64,000 nucleotides of DNA, taken from positions 1-64,000 of the forward strand of contig NZ_CP083693.1 of assembly GCF_023920105.1 (NCBI RefSeq), read 5' to 3'. Positions 1 through 10,318 of this stretch are shown here, in pieces (within the stretch, counting starts at the first letter, position 1; every line of letters begins with the position of its first letter). The translations under genes were made by a program, and so were the position numbers. This stretch comes from Bartonella taylorii (GTDB lineage Bacteria; Pseudomonadota; Alphaproteobacteria; Rhizobiales; Rhizobiaceae). The notes below the pieces were generated by a model. The model ran no database searches and was not told where the DNA came from. It saw only the letters and a list, made by a program, of their open reading frames with translations.

Positions 1-188
1 TTCGGCATCGATTGTGCTTTCGCATTTTGAACAGCGAGCCTTAAGCGCGGGTTCATGGCTGGATCAGGAGCACCTTGTTTGGCTGCAACTGTAATTTCGC
101 GCGCAAGCTTAGAAAATATTTTCGAGCGCATTGCGTCTTGACGTCCTTTACGGTGCATAATATTTTTAAATTGTGAATGACCTGCCAT
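1..188 (-). CDS. yebC: YebC/PmpR family regulator, N-terminal part
   Basis: The 62 readable codons start [19 protein letters not shown] and continue with [14 protein letters not shown] and [14 protein letters not shown], which is the conserved N-terminus of the YebC/TACO1 family (usual length about 240-250 residues). Family members act as DNA-binding regulators and, in recent work, as translation factors relieving ribosome stalling at proline-rich stretches. The ATG at 186-188 has a strong GGAAGG Shine-Dalgarno 8-10 bases upstream. The rest of the gene lies beyond the left edge of the window, so nothing can be said of its C-terminal domains. Confidence 0.93.
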
Positions 189-563
189 AGTTTTCCTTCC
201 AGTCTGAGGGCTTTGCTTCTCGTTGGGTTGCTTTTAAGTTTCAGGCGGTAAAACGCGCATCCCACCAGAATAAATTTGCCGCAGTGTTAAGGTGAAGTGA
301 TCGAATAAACCCTTTATAAGAAAATTTGCCTTAAAGGTAAAGATACCCTGTAGAGTATCATGACGAGACAGATGTCTTGTCGTTTATCAAAAATCAGGTT
401 ATAACAGAATATGATTTCATGGCAAAAGTGGTTTATTCCATGCCTCGCTTTACAAGAGTGGGTGAAAAAACCTGATATGTAAAAAAACTCCACTGCTTTT
501 AAAAGTGGGCAATAACCTGCCTCAATAGTGCAATAAAGAGGCGAATAAAAGGATGTTATAAAG
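189..563. other. Intergenic region between divergent yebC and trcR
   Basis: This 375-base stretch separates two divergently transcribed genes and must hold both promoters. Open frames here have no codon-usage or homology support. I see no clear operator. Confidence 0.5.
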
Positions 564-1253
564 ATGGCAACGCAACTTTTGATGCCCAAAGCGACAGCTG
601 TTTGGTTGGTTGATAACACTGCTCTTTCTTTTGATCAGATTGCAGAATTTTGTAAATTGCATGTTTTGGAAGTGAAAGCTATTGCCGATGGCGATGCTGC
701 TCACGGTATTAAAGGACTAGATCCGATTAGTTCTGGACAGTTAACACGTAGTGAAATCGCACGGGTAGAGGCTGATCAAAATGCGCGCTTAAGAATTTCT
801 GAGTCTAGGGTACGTATCCCTGAAAAAAAACGTAAAGGAGCGCGTTATATCCCTCTTTCTCGACGCCAAGATCGTCCAAATGGTATCTTATGGTTGGTGA
901 TAAACCATCCTGAGTTGAAAGATGCGCAGATCTCACGGTTGATTGGAACAACAAAAGCAACTATTGAACAAATTCGCCTTAGAACCCATTGGAATAGCGC
1001 TAATTTGGTTCCGCTTGATCCTGTAGGATTGGGGTTGTGTTCGCAAATTGATTTGGATTTCGAACTTCAGCGTGCTGCAAAAAACCGTCCTGTTTCTGCC
1101 GAAGGGGATCAGTCTTTGCTTCCTGCATCAGTGACGGAAAACGTTGCCCTTAATGAATATCAAGGTGAAGATGATCTTAACAAGAATTTTGATGCCGATA
1201 AAGTTTTTGCGAAACTCAATGCGCTGCAGAAAAGTCGTGAGGATGGTGCATAA
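564..1253 (+). CDS. trcR: TrcR-like cell-cycle regulator (DUF1013 family)
   Basis: A 229-residue soluble protein beginning MATQLLMPKATAVWLVDNTALSF, with the family-typical FCKLHVLEVKAIADGD and the central RPNGILWLVINHPELKD and IGTTKATIEQIR segments, both of which look like helix-turn-helix units. This is the alphaproteobacterial DUF1013 family, which I recall as TrcR, a conserved transcriptional cell-cycle regulator. The start follows an AAAGGATG stretch. The C-terminal 60 residues are acidic and poorly ordered, which is common in the family. It stands alone, divergent from yebC. Family assignment is firm; the functional name rests on memory of the family. Confidence 0.82.
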   Translation: MATQLLMPKATAVWLVDNTALSFDQIAEFCKLHVLEVKAIADGDAAHGIKGLDPISSGQLTRSEIARVEADQNARLRISESRVRIPEKKRKGARYIPLSRRQDRPNGILWLVINHPELKDAQISRLIGTTKATIEQIRLRTHWNSANLVPLDPVGLGLCSQIDLDFELQRAAKNRPVSAEGDQSLLPASVTENVALNEYQGEDDLNKNFDADKVFAKLNALQKSREDGA

Positions 1254-1444
1254 ACAGATGGTAAGTATAAACGCGATTTCACGTTGGTACTAAAAGGCCG
1301 TGGGTAAAAAAAGTGAAGACTTTAAAAGATGAGAGATAAAAAATGAGAAAATTTTTTCTTCGTTAGGAATTAAGGACTACTCTTGAAGCGCTATTGAAAG
1401 AATATATCTTCCATTTTTATGTTTACAATAAGGAGAATCAGTGT

Positions 1445-1963
1445 ATGCGCTCTACCAGAAATATTATCTTTCATCCCTTAGCGTTGGTCCTTTTTTTCTC
1501 AGTGTCTTTGGTTGGTTGTGGCAAAAAAAATTCCGCACTTAGCGGGATGAATGGTGCTTCTTTGAATAATGCAGGCTTTAATCAGGAATCCTCAGGTTTG
1601 GGGCAGGAGTTTACTGTTAACGTTGGGGATCGTGTTTTCTTTAGTCTCGATTCTTCTTCAATTGAGCCTGATGCTGAACGTATTTTAATGCGTCAAGCAG
1701 AATGGTTGCTTCGTTATCCTTACTATTCTATTATGATTGAAGGACATGCGGATGAGCGTGGTACGCGGGAATATAATTTGGCACTTGGACAGCGTCGTGC
1801 TGTTGCTGTGCGCAACTATTTGGTTTCTCTTGGTGTGTCTGCGCAACGCATTCAAACGATTTCTTATGGAAAAGAAAGACCTGTAGCAGTGTGTGATGAT
1901 ATTTCCTGTTGGAACCAAAATCGACGCGCTGTTACAACTCTTAATAACATGAACAGTAATTAA
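1445..1963 (+). CDS. pal: Peptidoglycan-associated lipoprotein Pal
   Basis: Encodes 172 residues: a lipoprotein signal peptide with the lipobox LVGC (Cys25), a short linker, and an OmpA-like C-terminal domain (VFFSLDSSSIEPDAERIL, IEGHADERGTREYN, LGQRRAVAVRNYL) that binds diaminopimelate in peptidoglycan. Pal anchors the outer membrane to the wall and works with TolA/TolB in cell constriction. I chose the ATG at 1445 because it has AAGGAG upstream and gives a proper lipoprotein signal; a longer frame from a TTG at 1394 does not. It is followed by ybgF, as usual in alphaproteobacteria; tolB itself is not in the window. Confidence 0.95.
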   Translation: MRSTRNIIFHPLALVLFFSVSLVGCGKKNSALSGMNGASLNNAGFNQESSGLGQEFTVNVGDRVFFSLDSSSIEPDAERILMRQAEWLLRYPYYSIMIEGHADERGTREYNLALGQRRAVAVRNYLVSLGVSAQRIQTISYGKERPVAVCDDISCWNQNRRAVTTLNNMNSN

Positions 1964-2016
1964 AAAAAACAAATGTTTATCTAAACTATTATATTGGCTC
2001 TTGAGGGGAGAAAATC

Positions 2017-4176
2017 ATGTGGATGTGTCTTAAACAAAATTGGAAAACTGTCTTTTGTATGGCGGTTCTCGTAGCCTGTTCTGTTTCGTTTGCTCAAAGT
2101 GCAGCACGAAAAGCTTCTCAATATTCTACATATGATTCAGCTTCTGAAGCTGCGGATAAGGCTGCTGATGCTGCGAATAAGGCTGCTGATGCGGTAAATA
2201 AGGCTGGTGCTGATGCTGCGGATAAAGCTGTTGATGCGGTGAACAAGGTTGGTGCTGATGCTGCCGATAAAGCTGTTGATGCGGTGAACAAGGTTGGTGC
2301 TGATGCTGCGGATAAAGCTGTTGATGCGGTGAACAAGGCTGGTCCTGAAGCGGCGGGTAAGGCTGCTGATGCGGTGAACAAGGCTGGTGCTGATGCTGCC
2401 GATAAAGCTGTTGATGCGGTGAACAAGGCTGGTGCTGATGCTGCCGATAAAGCTGTTGATGCGGTGAACAAGGCTGGTGCTGATGCTGCGGGTAAGGCTG
2501 TTGATGCGGTGAACAAGGCTGGTGCTGATGCTGCGGATAAGGCTGTTGATGCGGTGAACAAGGCTGGTGCTGATGCTGCGGATAAAGCTGTTGATGCGGT
2601 GAACAAGGTTGGTGCTGATGCTGCCGATAAAGCTGTTGATGCGGTGAACAAGGTTGGTGCTGATGCTGCGGATAAAGCTGTTGATGCGGTGAACAAGGTT
2701 GGTGCTGATGCTGCGGATAAAGCTGTTGATGCGGTGAACAAGGCTGGTGCTGAAGCGGCGGGTAAGGCTGCTGATGCGGTGAACAAGGCTGGTGCTGATG
2801 CTGCCGATAAAGCTGTTGATGCGGTGAACAAGGCTGGTGCTGATGCTGCGGATAAAGCTGTTGATGCGGTGAACAAGGTTGGTGCTGATGCTGCCGATAA
2901 AGCTGTTGATGCGGTGAACAAGGTTGGTGCTGATGCTGCGGATAAAGCTGTTGATGCGGTGAACAAGGCTGGTACTGAAGCGGCGGGTAAGGCTGCTGAT
3001 GCGGTGAACAAGGCTGGTGCTGATGCTGCCGATAAAGCTGTTGATGCGGTGAACAAGGCTGGTGCTGATGCTGCCGATAAAGCTGTTGATGCGGTGAACA
3101 AGGCTGGTGCTGATGCTGCGGGTAAGGCTGTTGATGCGGTGAACAAGGCTGGTGCTGATGCTGCGGGTAAGGCTGTTGATGCGGTGAACAAGGCTGGTGC
3201 TGATGCTGCGGATAAAGCTGTTGATGCGGTGAACAAGGCTGGTGCTGATGCTGCGAATAAGCCTGCTGATGCTGTGGATAAGGCTTCCGATGTGACAGGT
3301 GTGGTTCCGTCTTTTCAGGGGATGCTTCAAAGTCGGGAGTTTATTTTAGAAAATCAGAGAACTCTGTTTAAAGATTATGATTTGGATAAACTTTTGCATG
3401 ATATACGTACGGTGCTTGAGCACAATGATGTGCAAAATGTGCAAAAGCAATTCCACCAACTTTTTGATAAAAAAGACTCTTCTGTTTATTCTTGTGCTTT
3501 TGAAAGTGCTTCTTTGGATGAAAATTTACAGACTGTAAAGGAAGGAACGGTTCAGGAACAGAGTATGAAAGATGGTCAGAGCAGTGTTACCAATGTGGAA
3601 AGCCATGATCATAAAAGTCGTTTGCACGAAATGGACGAGCGCTTACAAAAAACTGCTGAACATTTTAAAGAAGCACATAAAGATGCCGAGAAAACAGGGC
3701 ACAGTCTGAAGGAAGTACATAAGCACTTGGAGAAGGTACATGAAGAAAGCGTTCGTGACGAATCGCATCAGGGTCAAGATTCCTCTCTTCTTGCTTCTAA
3801 ATTGTTGTATAAAAAAGGTTATAATTTTATTGCTTCTGCCAACTATGTCGATGCTGAAAAAACCTTTTGCGCTTTTCAACATCACTATAAAAAAGATCCC
3901 TTGAGTGATGATGCTTTGTTTTGGTTAGCAGAAGCTTTGTTGGGACAAAAACGTTATCATGAAGCGGCACAAGTTTATCTTAACGCATGGTATACAGATA
4001 AAAAGATGCTCTATACTTCTGAGATTTTATTGAAATTAGCAATGAGTATGGTTTCTCTTGATCAAAACAAAAAGACTTGTGTACTTTTTGCAAAAAAACC
4101 AAAACGTCATAAAACATTAGCGTCTGTTTTTTGTAAACCTCTAAAAAGGGGCGGAGTCATTCGCAGTGGACGTTAG
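2017..4176 (+). CDS. ybgF: Tol-Pal system protein YbgF/CpoB with giant repeat insertion
   Basis: A 719-residue exported protein. The N-terminus is a signal peptide (FCMAVLVACSVSFAQS). Residues about 56-420 are 24 near-identical 15-residue repeats of the form KAVDAVNKAGADAAD. A charged, His-rich coiled-coil stretch follows (about 520-590), and the last 120 residues form a TPR-like YbgF domain (LLYKKGYNFIASANYVDAEKTF, DDALFWLAEALLGQKRYHEA). Usual length in the family is about 250-330 residues, so the repeats more than double it. Position between pal and tilS supports the assignment. The last residues (RGGVIRSGR) are unlike relatives and overlap tilS. The repeated part probably extends the N-terminal trimerisation coiled coil into the periplasm; that is inference. 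Confidence 0.88.
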   Translation: MWMCLKQNWKTVFCMAVLVACSVSFAQSAARKASQYSTYDSASEAADKAADAANKAADAVNKAGADAADKAVDAVNKVGADAADKAVDAVNKVGADAADKAVDAVNKAGPEAAGKAADAVNKAGADAADKAVDAVNKAGADAADKAVDAVNKAGADAAGKAVDAVNKAGADAADKAVDAVNKAGADAADKAVDAVNKVGADAADKAVDAVNKVGADAADKAVDAVNKVGADAADKAVDAVNKAGAEAAGKAADAVNKAGADAADKAVDAVNKAGADAADKAVDAVNKVGADAADKAVDAVNKVGADAADKAVDAVNKAGTEAAGKAADAVNKAGADAADKAVDAVNKAGADAADKAVDAVNKAGADAAGKAVDAVNKAGADAAGKAVDAVNKAGADAADKAVDAVNKAGADAANKPADAVDKASDVTGVVPSFQGMLQSREFILENQRTLFKDYDLDKLLHDIRTVLEHNDVQNVQKQFHQLFDKKDSSVYSCAFESASLDENLQTVKEGTVQEQSMKDGQSSVTNVESHDHKSRLHEMDERLQKTAEHFKEAHKDAEKTGHSLKEVHKHLEKVHEESVRDESHQGQDSSLLASKLLYKKGYNFIASANYVDAEKTFCAFQHHYKKDPLSDDALFWLAEALLGQKRYHEAAQVYLNAWYTDKKMLYTSEILLKLAMSMVSLDQNKKTCVLFAKKPKRHKTLASVFCKPLKRGGVIRSGR
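2182..3261 (+). repeat. 24 tandem 45-bp units inside ybgF
   Basis: A 45-bp unit beginning near gctgttgatgcggtgaac is repeated 24 times with exact 45-bp spacing; GATGCGGTRAAYAAG recurs from 2188 to 3223 in steps of 45. Variants (AGP, AGT, AGA plus EAAGKAAD; VG versus AG) occur in ordered blocks, a sign of higher-order duplication of several units at a time. Because 45 is divisible by three and the unit has no stops, two long frames also stay open on the opposite strand; these are by-products. Confidence 0.97.
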
Positions 4177-5683
4177 ACTAGCAGGAAATCTCTTTAAAAC
4201 ATCGGATTTTATCCAGTGTCAGAAGTTGATCCTTGCGGTCTCAGGGGGGAGTGATTCTCTGGCTTTGCTGTTTTTAGTCAAAGACCATTTAAAAACTCTC
4301 TCTGTTCCTCCAGAAATGATTGTTGTTACCGTTGATCATCAATTGCGTAAAGAATCAGCTCGTGAAGCAGAAAATGTTGCACAAATTTGTCGTGCCCATC
4401 ACATTCGACATGTTGTTGTGCGGTGGGAAGGTCAAAAGCCAAAGACGCATATTGCTTCAAGTGCTCGTGTTGCTCGCTATAATCTCTTGTTTAAAGAAGC
4501 GCAAAAACAAGGTGCAACGCTTATTATGACAGGGCATACGCTCAATGATCAGGTTGAAACCTATCAAATGCGCTCCCAACGTCTCCAAAAAAGTATAAAT
4601 GCTTTGCAATGCGAGGTTTTAGAGAGTATGCGTGGGGGGGACGAGAGAGATCCCGTGGGTACTTTGCAACGTGGGGCTTTAGGGGGTATGTATGATGGGG
4701 TTTATTTTACAGAAACTGAAAAAAATATTGCGCAAAAAAACTCTGTTCTTGCCGAAAAAAGCTATGGGTTGATGTATGCACGTGGTTTATCTTGTATTCC
4801 CCGCGAAGCGTTGTTGCATCGAAAAATACGCTTGATTCGTCCGCTCCTTAGTGTAGAGCGTAAAACATTGCGTGCCTATTTGCGTTTCAAGGGAAAAACA
4901 TGGATTGATGATCCAACCAATGAAGATTGCAATTTTGAACGCGTGCGTGTGCGTCAATCCCTTCACCAAAAAAAGCTTGCCGATATTGTTCAAAATGTTC
5001 GTGAAGCTGCTTTTCAACGTCGACAACAGGCACAAATTATTGCCGATTTGATCTTGGCTTTGGATATCATGGTTGAATATGGACGGTGTTTTATTGCAAA
5101 GCCTGCGCCATTCTTACAGCAGCATCCAGGTTTTCCCTTTGTTGTTGGGCTCTTTGCTGTGTTGATGGGAGGGGGGGGATATTTGCTTTCTTTGCAAAAA
5201 TTGATCAATCTTATCTCAAAATTGTGTTTCCATTCATCAGAAACACAGCGCTTTACTTATGCTGGATCTGTTATTGAATATAATAGGGATGGGATTGCTC
5301 TTTGGCGCGAAGCTCGAAATATGAAAGAGGCGATTGTTGAATCAGGGAAAACTTTTTTATGGGACGGGCGCTATCAGATTACGAACCATGGAGTCGATGC
5401 TATAAAGGTTGGAGCAGCGGGCTTGGAACAGCTGAAATCTTTATTCCGCAACAGTTACTTTAATTTTAAAAATCCCCATTTTCCCTCTTTGCAATCGCTA
5501 CTCATGATTTCAAATGACAAAGGGTATGATATTCCAGAGCTGACTTATCAGGCTGTTTCTCATTTTCATAAAAATATTAGTATAAAACGGATTATGGCTC
5601 CTTTCGATTGGCTTTCCTCACGCGAAGATGCTGCTCTGGTGAATGTTGTGGAACCTTTTTTTAATATTGAGGTGAAAAGATAA
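4166..5683 (+). CDS. tilS: tRNA(Ile)-lysidine synthase TilS
   Basis: Modifies C34 of the CAU-anticodon tRNA-Ile to lysidine, so that it reads AUA. The P-loop SGGSDS lies at residues 26-31 and the family motif GHTLNDQVET follows; IRPLLSVERKTLRAYL and WIDDPTNED mark the end of the N-type ATPase domain. About 60 residues between the GHTLNDQ motif and IRPLL (MRSQRLQKSINAL through GLSCIPREALLHRK) are unusually long and variable compared with the family pattern. At 505 residues it is somewhat longer than typical. The start is a GTG that overlaps the end of ybgF by 11 bases, with GGGGCGGAG upstream, so the two are likely co-transcribed and coupled. Confidence 0.9.
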   Translation: MDVRLAGNLFKTSDFIQCQKLILAVSGGSDSLALLFLVKDHLKTLSVPPEMIVVTVDHQLRKESAREAENVAQICRAHHIRHVVVRWEGQKPKTHIASSARVARYNLLFKEAQKQGATLIMTGHTLNDQVETYQMRSQRLQKSINALQCEVLESMRGGDERDPVGTLQRGALGGMYDGVYFTETEKNIAQKNSVLAEKSYGLMYARGLSCIPREALLHRKIRLIRPLLSVERKTLRAYLRFKGKTWIDDPTNEDCNFERVRVRQSLHQKKLADIVQNVREAAFQRRQQAQIIADLILALDIMVEYGRCFIAKPAPFLQQHPGFPFVVGLFAVLMGGGGYLLSLQKLINLISKLCFHSSETQRFTYAGSVIEYNRDGIALWREARNMKEAIVESGKTFLWDGRYQITNHGVDAIKVGAAGLEQLKSLFRNSYFNFKNPHFPSLQSLLMISNDKGYDIPELTYQAVSHFHKNISIKRIMAPFDWLSSREDAALVNVVEPFFNIEVKR

Positions 5684-5799
5684 AGAAAAATCACTCTAAA
5701 AGACAATAAACTTCCTCTCATATCTTGGCAAGGGACCGACAAGGTTATATGTTAAGGAGAAATATTTAAAATCTATATTTTATTAAGTGTGGGCTGAAT

Positions 5800-7971
5800 A
5801 TGAATTCCAATTACCGCTCTCTCCTTATTTGGGGAGTTATTGCTTTGATTTTGATTGTGTCATTTTCCTTCTTTAATGGCGATAGCCAGCGTTCTGGAGG
5901 TGGAGAAGTCTCTTATTCTGAATTTTTGCAAAAAGTTGAGAATAATGAGCTGAAATCTGTGACTATTCAAGGTCAAAAGTTAACAGGACAAACCATTGAG
6001 CACAGAGTTATTTCAACCTATGCTCCACGAGATCCAGGTTTGATACAAAAATTGGAAAGCAGAAATGTTAACGTTAAAGCTATTCCTGAAAGCTCTGGCA
6101 ATAGTATCTTCCTCAATCTCCTCTTTTCTTTGCTGCCTGTTATTATCATCGTTGGGGCGTGGGTTTTCTTTATGCGACAAATGCAAAATGGATCACGTGG
6201 CGCAATGGGATTTGGTAAATCAAAAGCAAAATTGCTTAATGAAGCACAGGGGCGTATTACCTTTCAGGATGTCGCTGGTGTTGAAGAAGCAAAACAAGAC
6301 CTACAGGAAATTGTCGAATTTTTACGTGAACCACAAAAATTTCAACGCCTAGGAGGGCGTATTCCACGGGGCGTTTTGCTGGTGGGGCCTCCAGGAACTG
6401 GTAAAACTTTGCTTGCGCGCTCTGTTGCTGGAGAAGCCAATGTGCCCTTCTTTACTATTTCAGGCTCCGATTTTGTCGAAATGTTTGTCGGTGTTGGGGC
6501 AAGCCGCGTGCGCGATATGTTTGAGCAGGCGAAAAAAAATGCGCCCTGTATTATCTTTATTGATGAAATCGATGCTGTTGGTCGCCATCGTGGTGCTGGA
6601 CTGGGAGGTGGAAACGATGAGCGTGAGCAGACCTTAAATCAGTTGCTTGTCGAAATGGATGGGTTTGAGCCCAATGAAAGTATCATTCTTATTGCTGCAA
6701 CAAACCGTCCTGACGTGCTCGACCCTGCTCTGTTAAGACCGGGGCGGTTTGATCGGCAAGTTGTCGTACCAAACCCCGATGTTGCTGGGCGTGAGCAAAT
6801 CTTGAAGGTGCATGTGCGTAATGTACCTTTAGCGCCTAATGTTGATTTGAAAGTTTTAGCAAGAGGAACACCAGGATTTTCCGGTGCTGATTTGATGAAT
6901 CTTGTCAATGAAGCCGCTCTCATGGCTGCTAGCCGCAATAAAAGAGTTGTGACTATGCAAGAGTTCGAAGATGCGAAAGATAAGGTGATGATGGGAGCTG
7001 AACGTCGTTCAACTGCCATGACACAAGAAGAAAAAGAACTCACCGCTTATCACGAAGCAGGGCATGCTATCGTGGCTCTCAATGTTCCTGTTGCGGACCC
7101 TGTTCATAAAGCAACAATTGTGCCAAGGGGAAGAGCTTTGGGAATGGTGATGCAATTGCCTGAAGGTGATCGCTATTCTATGAGTTATCGGTGGATGATT
7201 TCTCGTCTGGCCATCATGATGGGCGGGCGTGTGGCCGAAGAATTGAAATTTGGAAAGGAAAATATCACATCTGGTGCTTCGTCTGATATCGAACAGGCAA
7301 CAAAATTAGCACGTGCGATGATCACACGATGGGGATTTTCTGATCTTCTTGGTAATGTTGCTTATGGCGATAATCAGGATGAAGTCTTTTTAGGCCATTC
7401 CGTTGCACGAACACAAAATGTCTCTGAGGAAACCGCACGCATGATTGATGCTGAAGTGCGCAAGCTTATTGATGATGCTTATACAAATGCTACCAAAATT
7501 TTGAAAACAAAAAGACAAGAGTGGTTCGCTCTTGCGCAAGGTTTGTTGGAATATGAAACTTTAACTGGGGCTGAAATTAACGAAGTTATTGCAGGAAAGC
7601 CTCCTTCACGAACACAAAAAAATGAAGGTGCTTCTGTGCGCACTTCTTCTGTACCTAAAACTGGGGCAATTAAGGCTGGGGCTCATATAAAAGCGGGTGA
7701 TAAGGCAGATGTTGGTAAAGCGGATGCTGATAAAACAGCTTCCGGTAAAGGAGAAGTGCGAAAAGCAGAGGAAAAAGTTGGAAAACAAACAACAAAATCC
7801 ACTGATGTTGAATTTAAAGGAGCACAATCTCATGGAGCTGAGAAAAAAGCATCAAGCGCAAAAAATACCGACAAAGTAGTAAATCATCCTAAAAATAAAA
7901 CCGGTGCTGGAAAAAAGTCAAATGCTATGGAACGTGATAAAGGAAAAAAAGAACCTTCTAACAAGACTTGA
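5800..7971 (+). CDS. ftsH: ATP-dependent zinc metalloprotease FtsH
   Basis: Membrane-bound AAA+ protease that degrades short-lived and damaged membrane proteins. Two membrane segments (about 9-25 and 103-125) flank a small periplasmic domain. Walker A GPPGTGKT is at 196-203, then the Walker B IIFIDEID and the SRH region [17 protein letters not shown]; the zinc site HEAGH is at 418-422. At 723 residues it is about 80 longer than the E. coli enzyme: the last 110 or so residues are a low-complexity Lys/Ala/Gly/Asp tail ([16 protein letters not shown]). It lies downstream of tilS, as in related genomes, with its own roughly 115-base leader. Confidence 0.97.
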   Translation: MNSNYRSLLIWGVIALILIVSFSFFNGDSQRSGGGEVSYSEFLQKVENNELKSVTIQGQKLTGQTIEHRVISTYAPRDPGLIQKLESRNVNVKAIPESSGNSIFLNLLFSLLPVIIIVGAWVFFMRQMQNGSRGAMGFGKSKAKLLNEAQGRITFQDVAGVEEAKQDLQEIVEFLREPQKFQRLGGRIPRGVLLVGPPGTGKTLLARSVAGEANVPFFTISGSDFVEMFVGVGASRVRDMFEQAKKNAPCIIFIDEIDAVGRHRGAGLGGGNDEREQTLNQLLVEMDGFEPNESIILIAATNRPDVLDPALLRPGRFDRQVVVPNPDVAGREQILKVHVRNVPLAPNVDLKVLARGTPGFSGADLMNLVNEAALMAASRNKRVVTMQEFEDAKDKVMMGAERRSTAMTQEEKELTAYHEAGHAIVALNVPVADPVHKATIVPRGRALGMVMQLPEGDRYSMSYRWMISRLAIMMGGRVAEELKFGKENITSGASSDIEQATKLARAMITRWGFSDLLGNVAYGDNQDEVFLGHSVARTQNVSEETARMIDAEVRKLIDDAYTNATKILKTKRQEWFALAQGLLEYETLTGAEINEVIAGKPPSRTQKNEGASVRTSSVPKTGAIKAGAHIKAGDKADVGKADADKTASGKGEVRKAEEKVGKQTTKSTDVEFKGAQSHGAEKKASSAKNTDKVVNHPKNKTGAGKKSNAMERDKGKKEPSNKT

Positions 7972-8474
7972 ATGATTATGTTTCGAGAAAGATTTTAAGC
8001 AAGTTTTTTTGAAAGAGGCGCGAGCAAGGCTTGCGCCTTTGGAGCAATTTAGGGGGAATGTGTGAGCGGAGGTGTTTGTGGCTGCAGAGCTTAGCGGATG
8101 AGGGAGATGCGATGTTGGGTGGCAGTGGAGCGATTGTTTTTTGTCAGAACCTAGCTATCTTATGGTTTTGTTGATAAGGGGATTGTATGTGTAAGGTATG
8201 TGAAGGGGGTAATGCTTGATGCGTGGGATGGAGAAGCATAATTGGTGAAGTCGGTGTGGGTTGTTGGTGGAAACAGAGATTTGTTTTCAATGATGGGGTT
8301 AGTGGATTCCTTTAGGGGACGCGTTGAGAGGGTGGATTTGGAAGGCGTGATTGGTTGAATGTCTGAAAGAATGAAGGGGTGCAAATGATCTGCTACCATT
8401 GGAGTATTTTACGATACCAAGATTCTGTTTTATCAGTATCCCAAGAGAAGAAGTGTATATAAAGGAAAAGAGGG
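7972..8474. other. Intergenic region ftsH-glmM
   Basis: About 500 bases with no supported gene. It contains a hairpin just after ftsH (8017-8037) and then G-rich sequence without codon structure. Small open frames on the - strand have no start signals or recognisable products. Confidence 0.5.
8017..8040 (+). terminator. Possible ftsH terminator hairpin
   Basis: GGCGCGAGC and GCTTGCGCC form a 9-bp stem (one G-U pair) with an AAG loop, followed by only three T. It lies about 45 bases after the ftsH stop. The short T tract makes it a weak candidate. Confidence 0.5.
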
Positions 8475-9854
8475 ATGGCACAAAAATATTTTGGTACAGA
8501 TGGAATTCGGGGTAAAGCCAATGTTTTTCCCATGACGCCAGATTTTGCCATGAAAGTGGGTATGGCTGTAGGGATTTTTTTTCGCTCACAGCATCAAACG
8601 CGCCGTGTGGTGATTGGTAAGGATACGCGTTTATCGAGTTATATGTTAGAAAATGCTTTGGTTTCAGGATTTACTGCTGCGGGCATGGAAGCTTTTTTGT
8701 TGGGACCTGTGCCAACACCCGCTGTTGCTATGCTTTGTCGCTCATTACGTGCTGATCTTGGGGTGATGATTTCTGCTTCACATAATCCCTTCTATGATAA
8801 TGGAATTAAACTTTTTGGTCCCGATGGTTTTAAGCTTTCCGATGATATAGAAAAGAAAATTGAACAATTAATTGATACAGATCTTTCAAAATCCTTAGCG
8901 AGTGGTTCAGAAATTGGATACGTAAAACGGGTCGAGGGCGATATTTATCGTTATATCGAATATGCCAAGCGGACTTTGCCTCGGGATGTGCGTTTGGATT
9001 CTTTGCGTATCGTTGTGGATTGCGCCAATGGTGCTGCTTATAAAGCTGCTCCACGCGCTTTGTGGGAATTGGGAGCCGAGGTATTTGCTATTCATGATAC
9101 GCCAAATGGTACCAATATTAATCGAAAATGTGGTTCAACTGATTTGACCTCTTTAAAACAAAAAGTTCATGAAGTGCGTGCTGATGTGGGGATTGCTCTC
9201 GATGGGGATGGAGATCGTGTTCTCATTGTTGATGAAAAAGCGCAAACCATTGATGGGGATCAGTTGATTGCTGTTATAGCGGAACATTGGCATAAAACGG
9301 GGCGGTTACAGTGTAATGGTGTTGTCACAACCATTATGTCAAATCTGGGATTTGAACGCTTCTTAAACAGCAAAGGGCTGGATCTTGTTCGGACAAATGT
9401 TGGGGATCGCTATGTGGTCGATGCGATGCGTCAAAAAGGATATAATGTCGGTGGTGAGGTTTCTGGGCATATTGTGCTCAGTGATTTTGGTACAACCGGA
9501 GATGGATTGGTGGCTGCTTTGCAGATTTTAGCTTGTATGCAGGAAAGTCAAAGTCCTATGAGCCAATTGTGTAAGCGGTTTGAGCCTGTACCACAAATTT
9601 TAAAAAATGTAACGATTAAAAACAAAAATATATTGAAAAACAATTCGATTGAAATGGCAATAGATCAAGCAACGCAGCGTTTGGGAAAAGAAGCGCGATT
9701 GGTAATCCGCGCTTCTGGAACTGAACCAGTCATTCGCATTATGGCGGAAGGTGATGATCAAGAAGTTTTGAATGTTGTTGTGACAGAGATGATAGATGTA
9801 CTCACGCATCATGATGCACTTTCAAAAGCGGGTGCTTCCTTTGAGGGAGCATGA
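8475..9854 (+). CDS. glmM: Phosphoglucosamine mutase GlmM
   Basis: Converts glucosamine-6-phosphate to glucosamine-1-phosphate for UDP-GlcNAc and hence wall and LPS synthesis. 459 residues, close to the usual length. It begins [16 protein letters not shown]; the catalytic phosphoserine is Ser102 in SASHNP; the metal loop is ALDGDGDR; the sugar-binding region is GGEVSGHI; the phosphate-binding loop is [15 protein letters not shown]. The ATG at 8475 follows AAAGGAAAAGAGGG. It is the last gene of the ftsH-glmM block. A decayed copy of its own 3' end lies just downstream. Confidence 0.96.
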   Translation: MAQKYFGTDGIRGKANVFPMTPDFAMKVGMAVGIFFRSQHQTRRVVIGKDTRLSSYMLENALVSGFTAAGMEAFLLGPVPTPAVAMLCRSLRADLGVMISASHNPFYDNGIKLFGPDGFKLSDDIEKKIEQLIDTDLSKSLASGSEIGYVKRVEGDIYRYIEYAKRTLPRDVRLDSLRIVVDCANGAAYKAAPRALWELGAEVFAIHDTPNGTNINRKCGSTDLTSLKQKVHEVRADVGIALDGDGDRVLIVDEKAQTIDGDQLIAVIAEHWHKTGRLQCNGVVTTIMSNLGFERFLNSKGLDLVRTNVGDRYVVDAMRQKGYNVGGEVSGHIVLSDFGTTGDGLVAALQILACMQESQSPMSQLCKRFEPVPQILKNVTIKNKNILKNNSIEMAIDQATQRLGKEARLVIRASGTEPVIRIMAEGDDQEVLNVVVTEMIDVLTHHDALSKAGASFEGA

Positions 9855-9904
9855 ATGCTTTTATAAAGATCTGCGGGACAATGAAATAATCTTTGTGATA
9901 CATA

Positions 9905-10062
9905 ACATTTTGGGCAAAGAAGCATGGTTGGAGATTTTTTTAAGTCTGCTGGTGATTTGCGCAATGGTTAAAGTCCGTGTGTGAGAAGTTCTGGATATAG
10001 TCGTGACAGAAATGGTGGATGTACTCACACATCATGATGTTTTTCTAAAAGCAGGCGCTTTT
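9905..10062 (+). pseudogene. Decayed copy of the glmM 3' end
   Basis: The stretch around 9911 (ttgggcaaagaagcatggtt) resembles glmM at about 9682, and 10000-10060 (gtgacagaaatggtggatgtactcac and on) matches the glmM end at 9780-9840 closely, but with frame-breaking differences. No start, no complete frame. It is a remnant of a tandem 3' duplication. Confidence 0.8.
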
Positions 10063-10246
10063 AGAAGATTGGCTGTTGATGCTGCCATGTTCGTTGAAGA
10101 ATAATCATATACCTTAGAATGCAGGATTAGCTAGGCTATGCTCTTATAGAAGGCTTTTGAATATTCTTATTAGAGTTTACCTACACAATGATCAAAGTGT
10201 TTTATTGCTTCTATAAGGGGGAATGTTGCTACAACATTGGCGGTTT

Positions 10247-10288
10247 GAAAATAAAAAAGGTGTTTCCTTTCGCTTGAGAGAAAACACC
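10247..10288 (-). terminator. Rho-independent terminator for the 10.3-11.1 kb pair
   Basis: Read on the - strand, GGTGTTT pairs with AAACACC around a partly paired middle, followed by TTTTTTATTTT. It lies about 30 bases beyond the stop of the membrane protein gene at 10319. Confidence 0.8.
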
Positions 10289-10318
10289 CTGGGGACTTGA
10301 ATTAGTAGATTACATATC

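Noticed and set aside
2118-3330. Two open frames of more than 370 codons on the - strand inside ybgF
   Set aside because: They follow from a stop-free 45-bp unit repeated in multiples of three; no Shine-Dalgarno, no family, and the + frame has signal peptide and conserved end.
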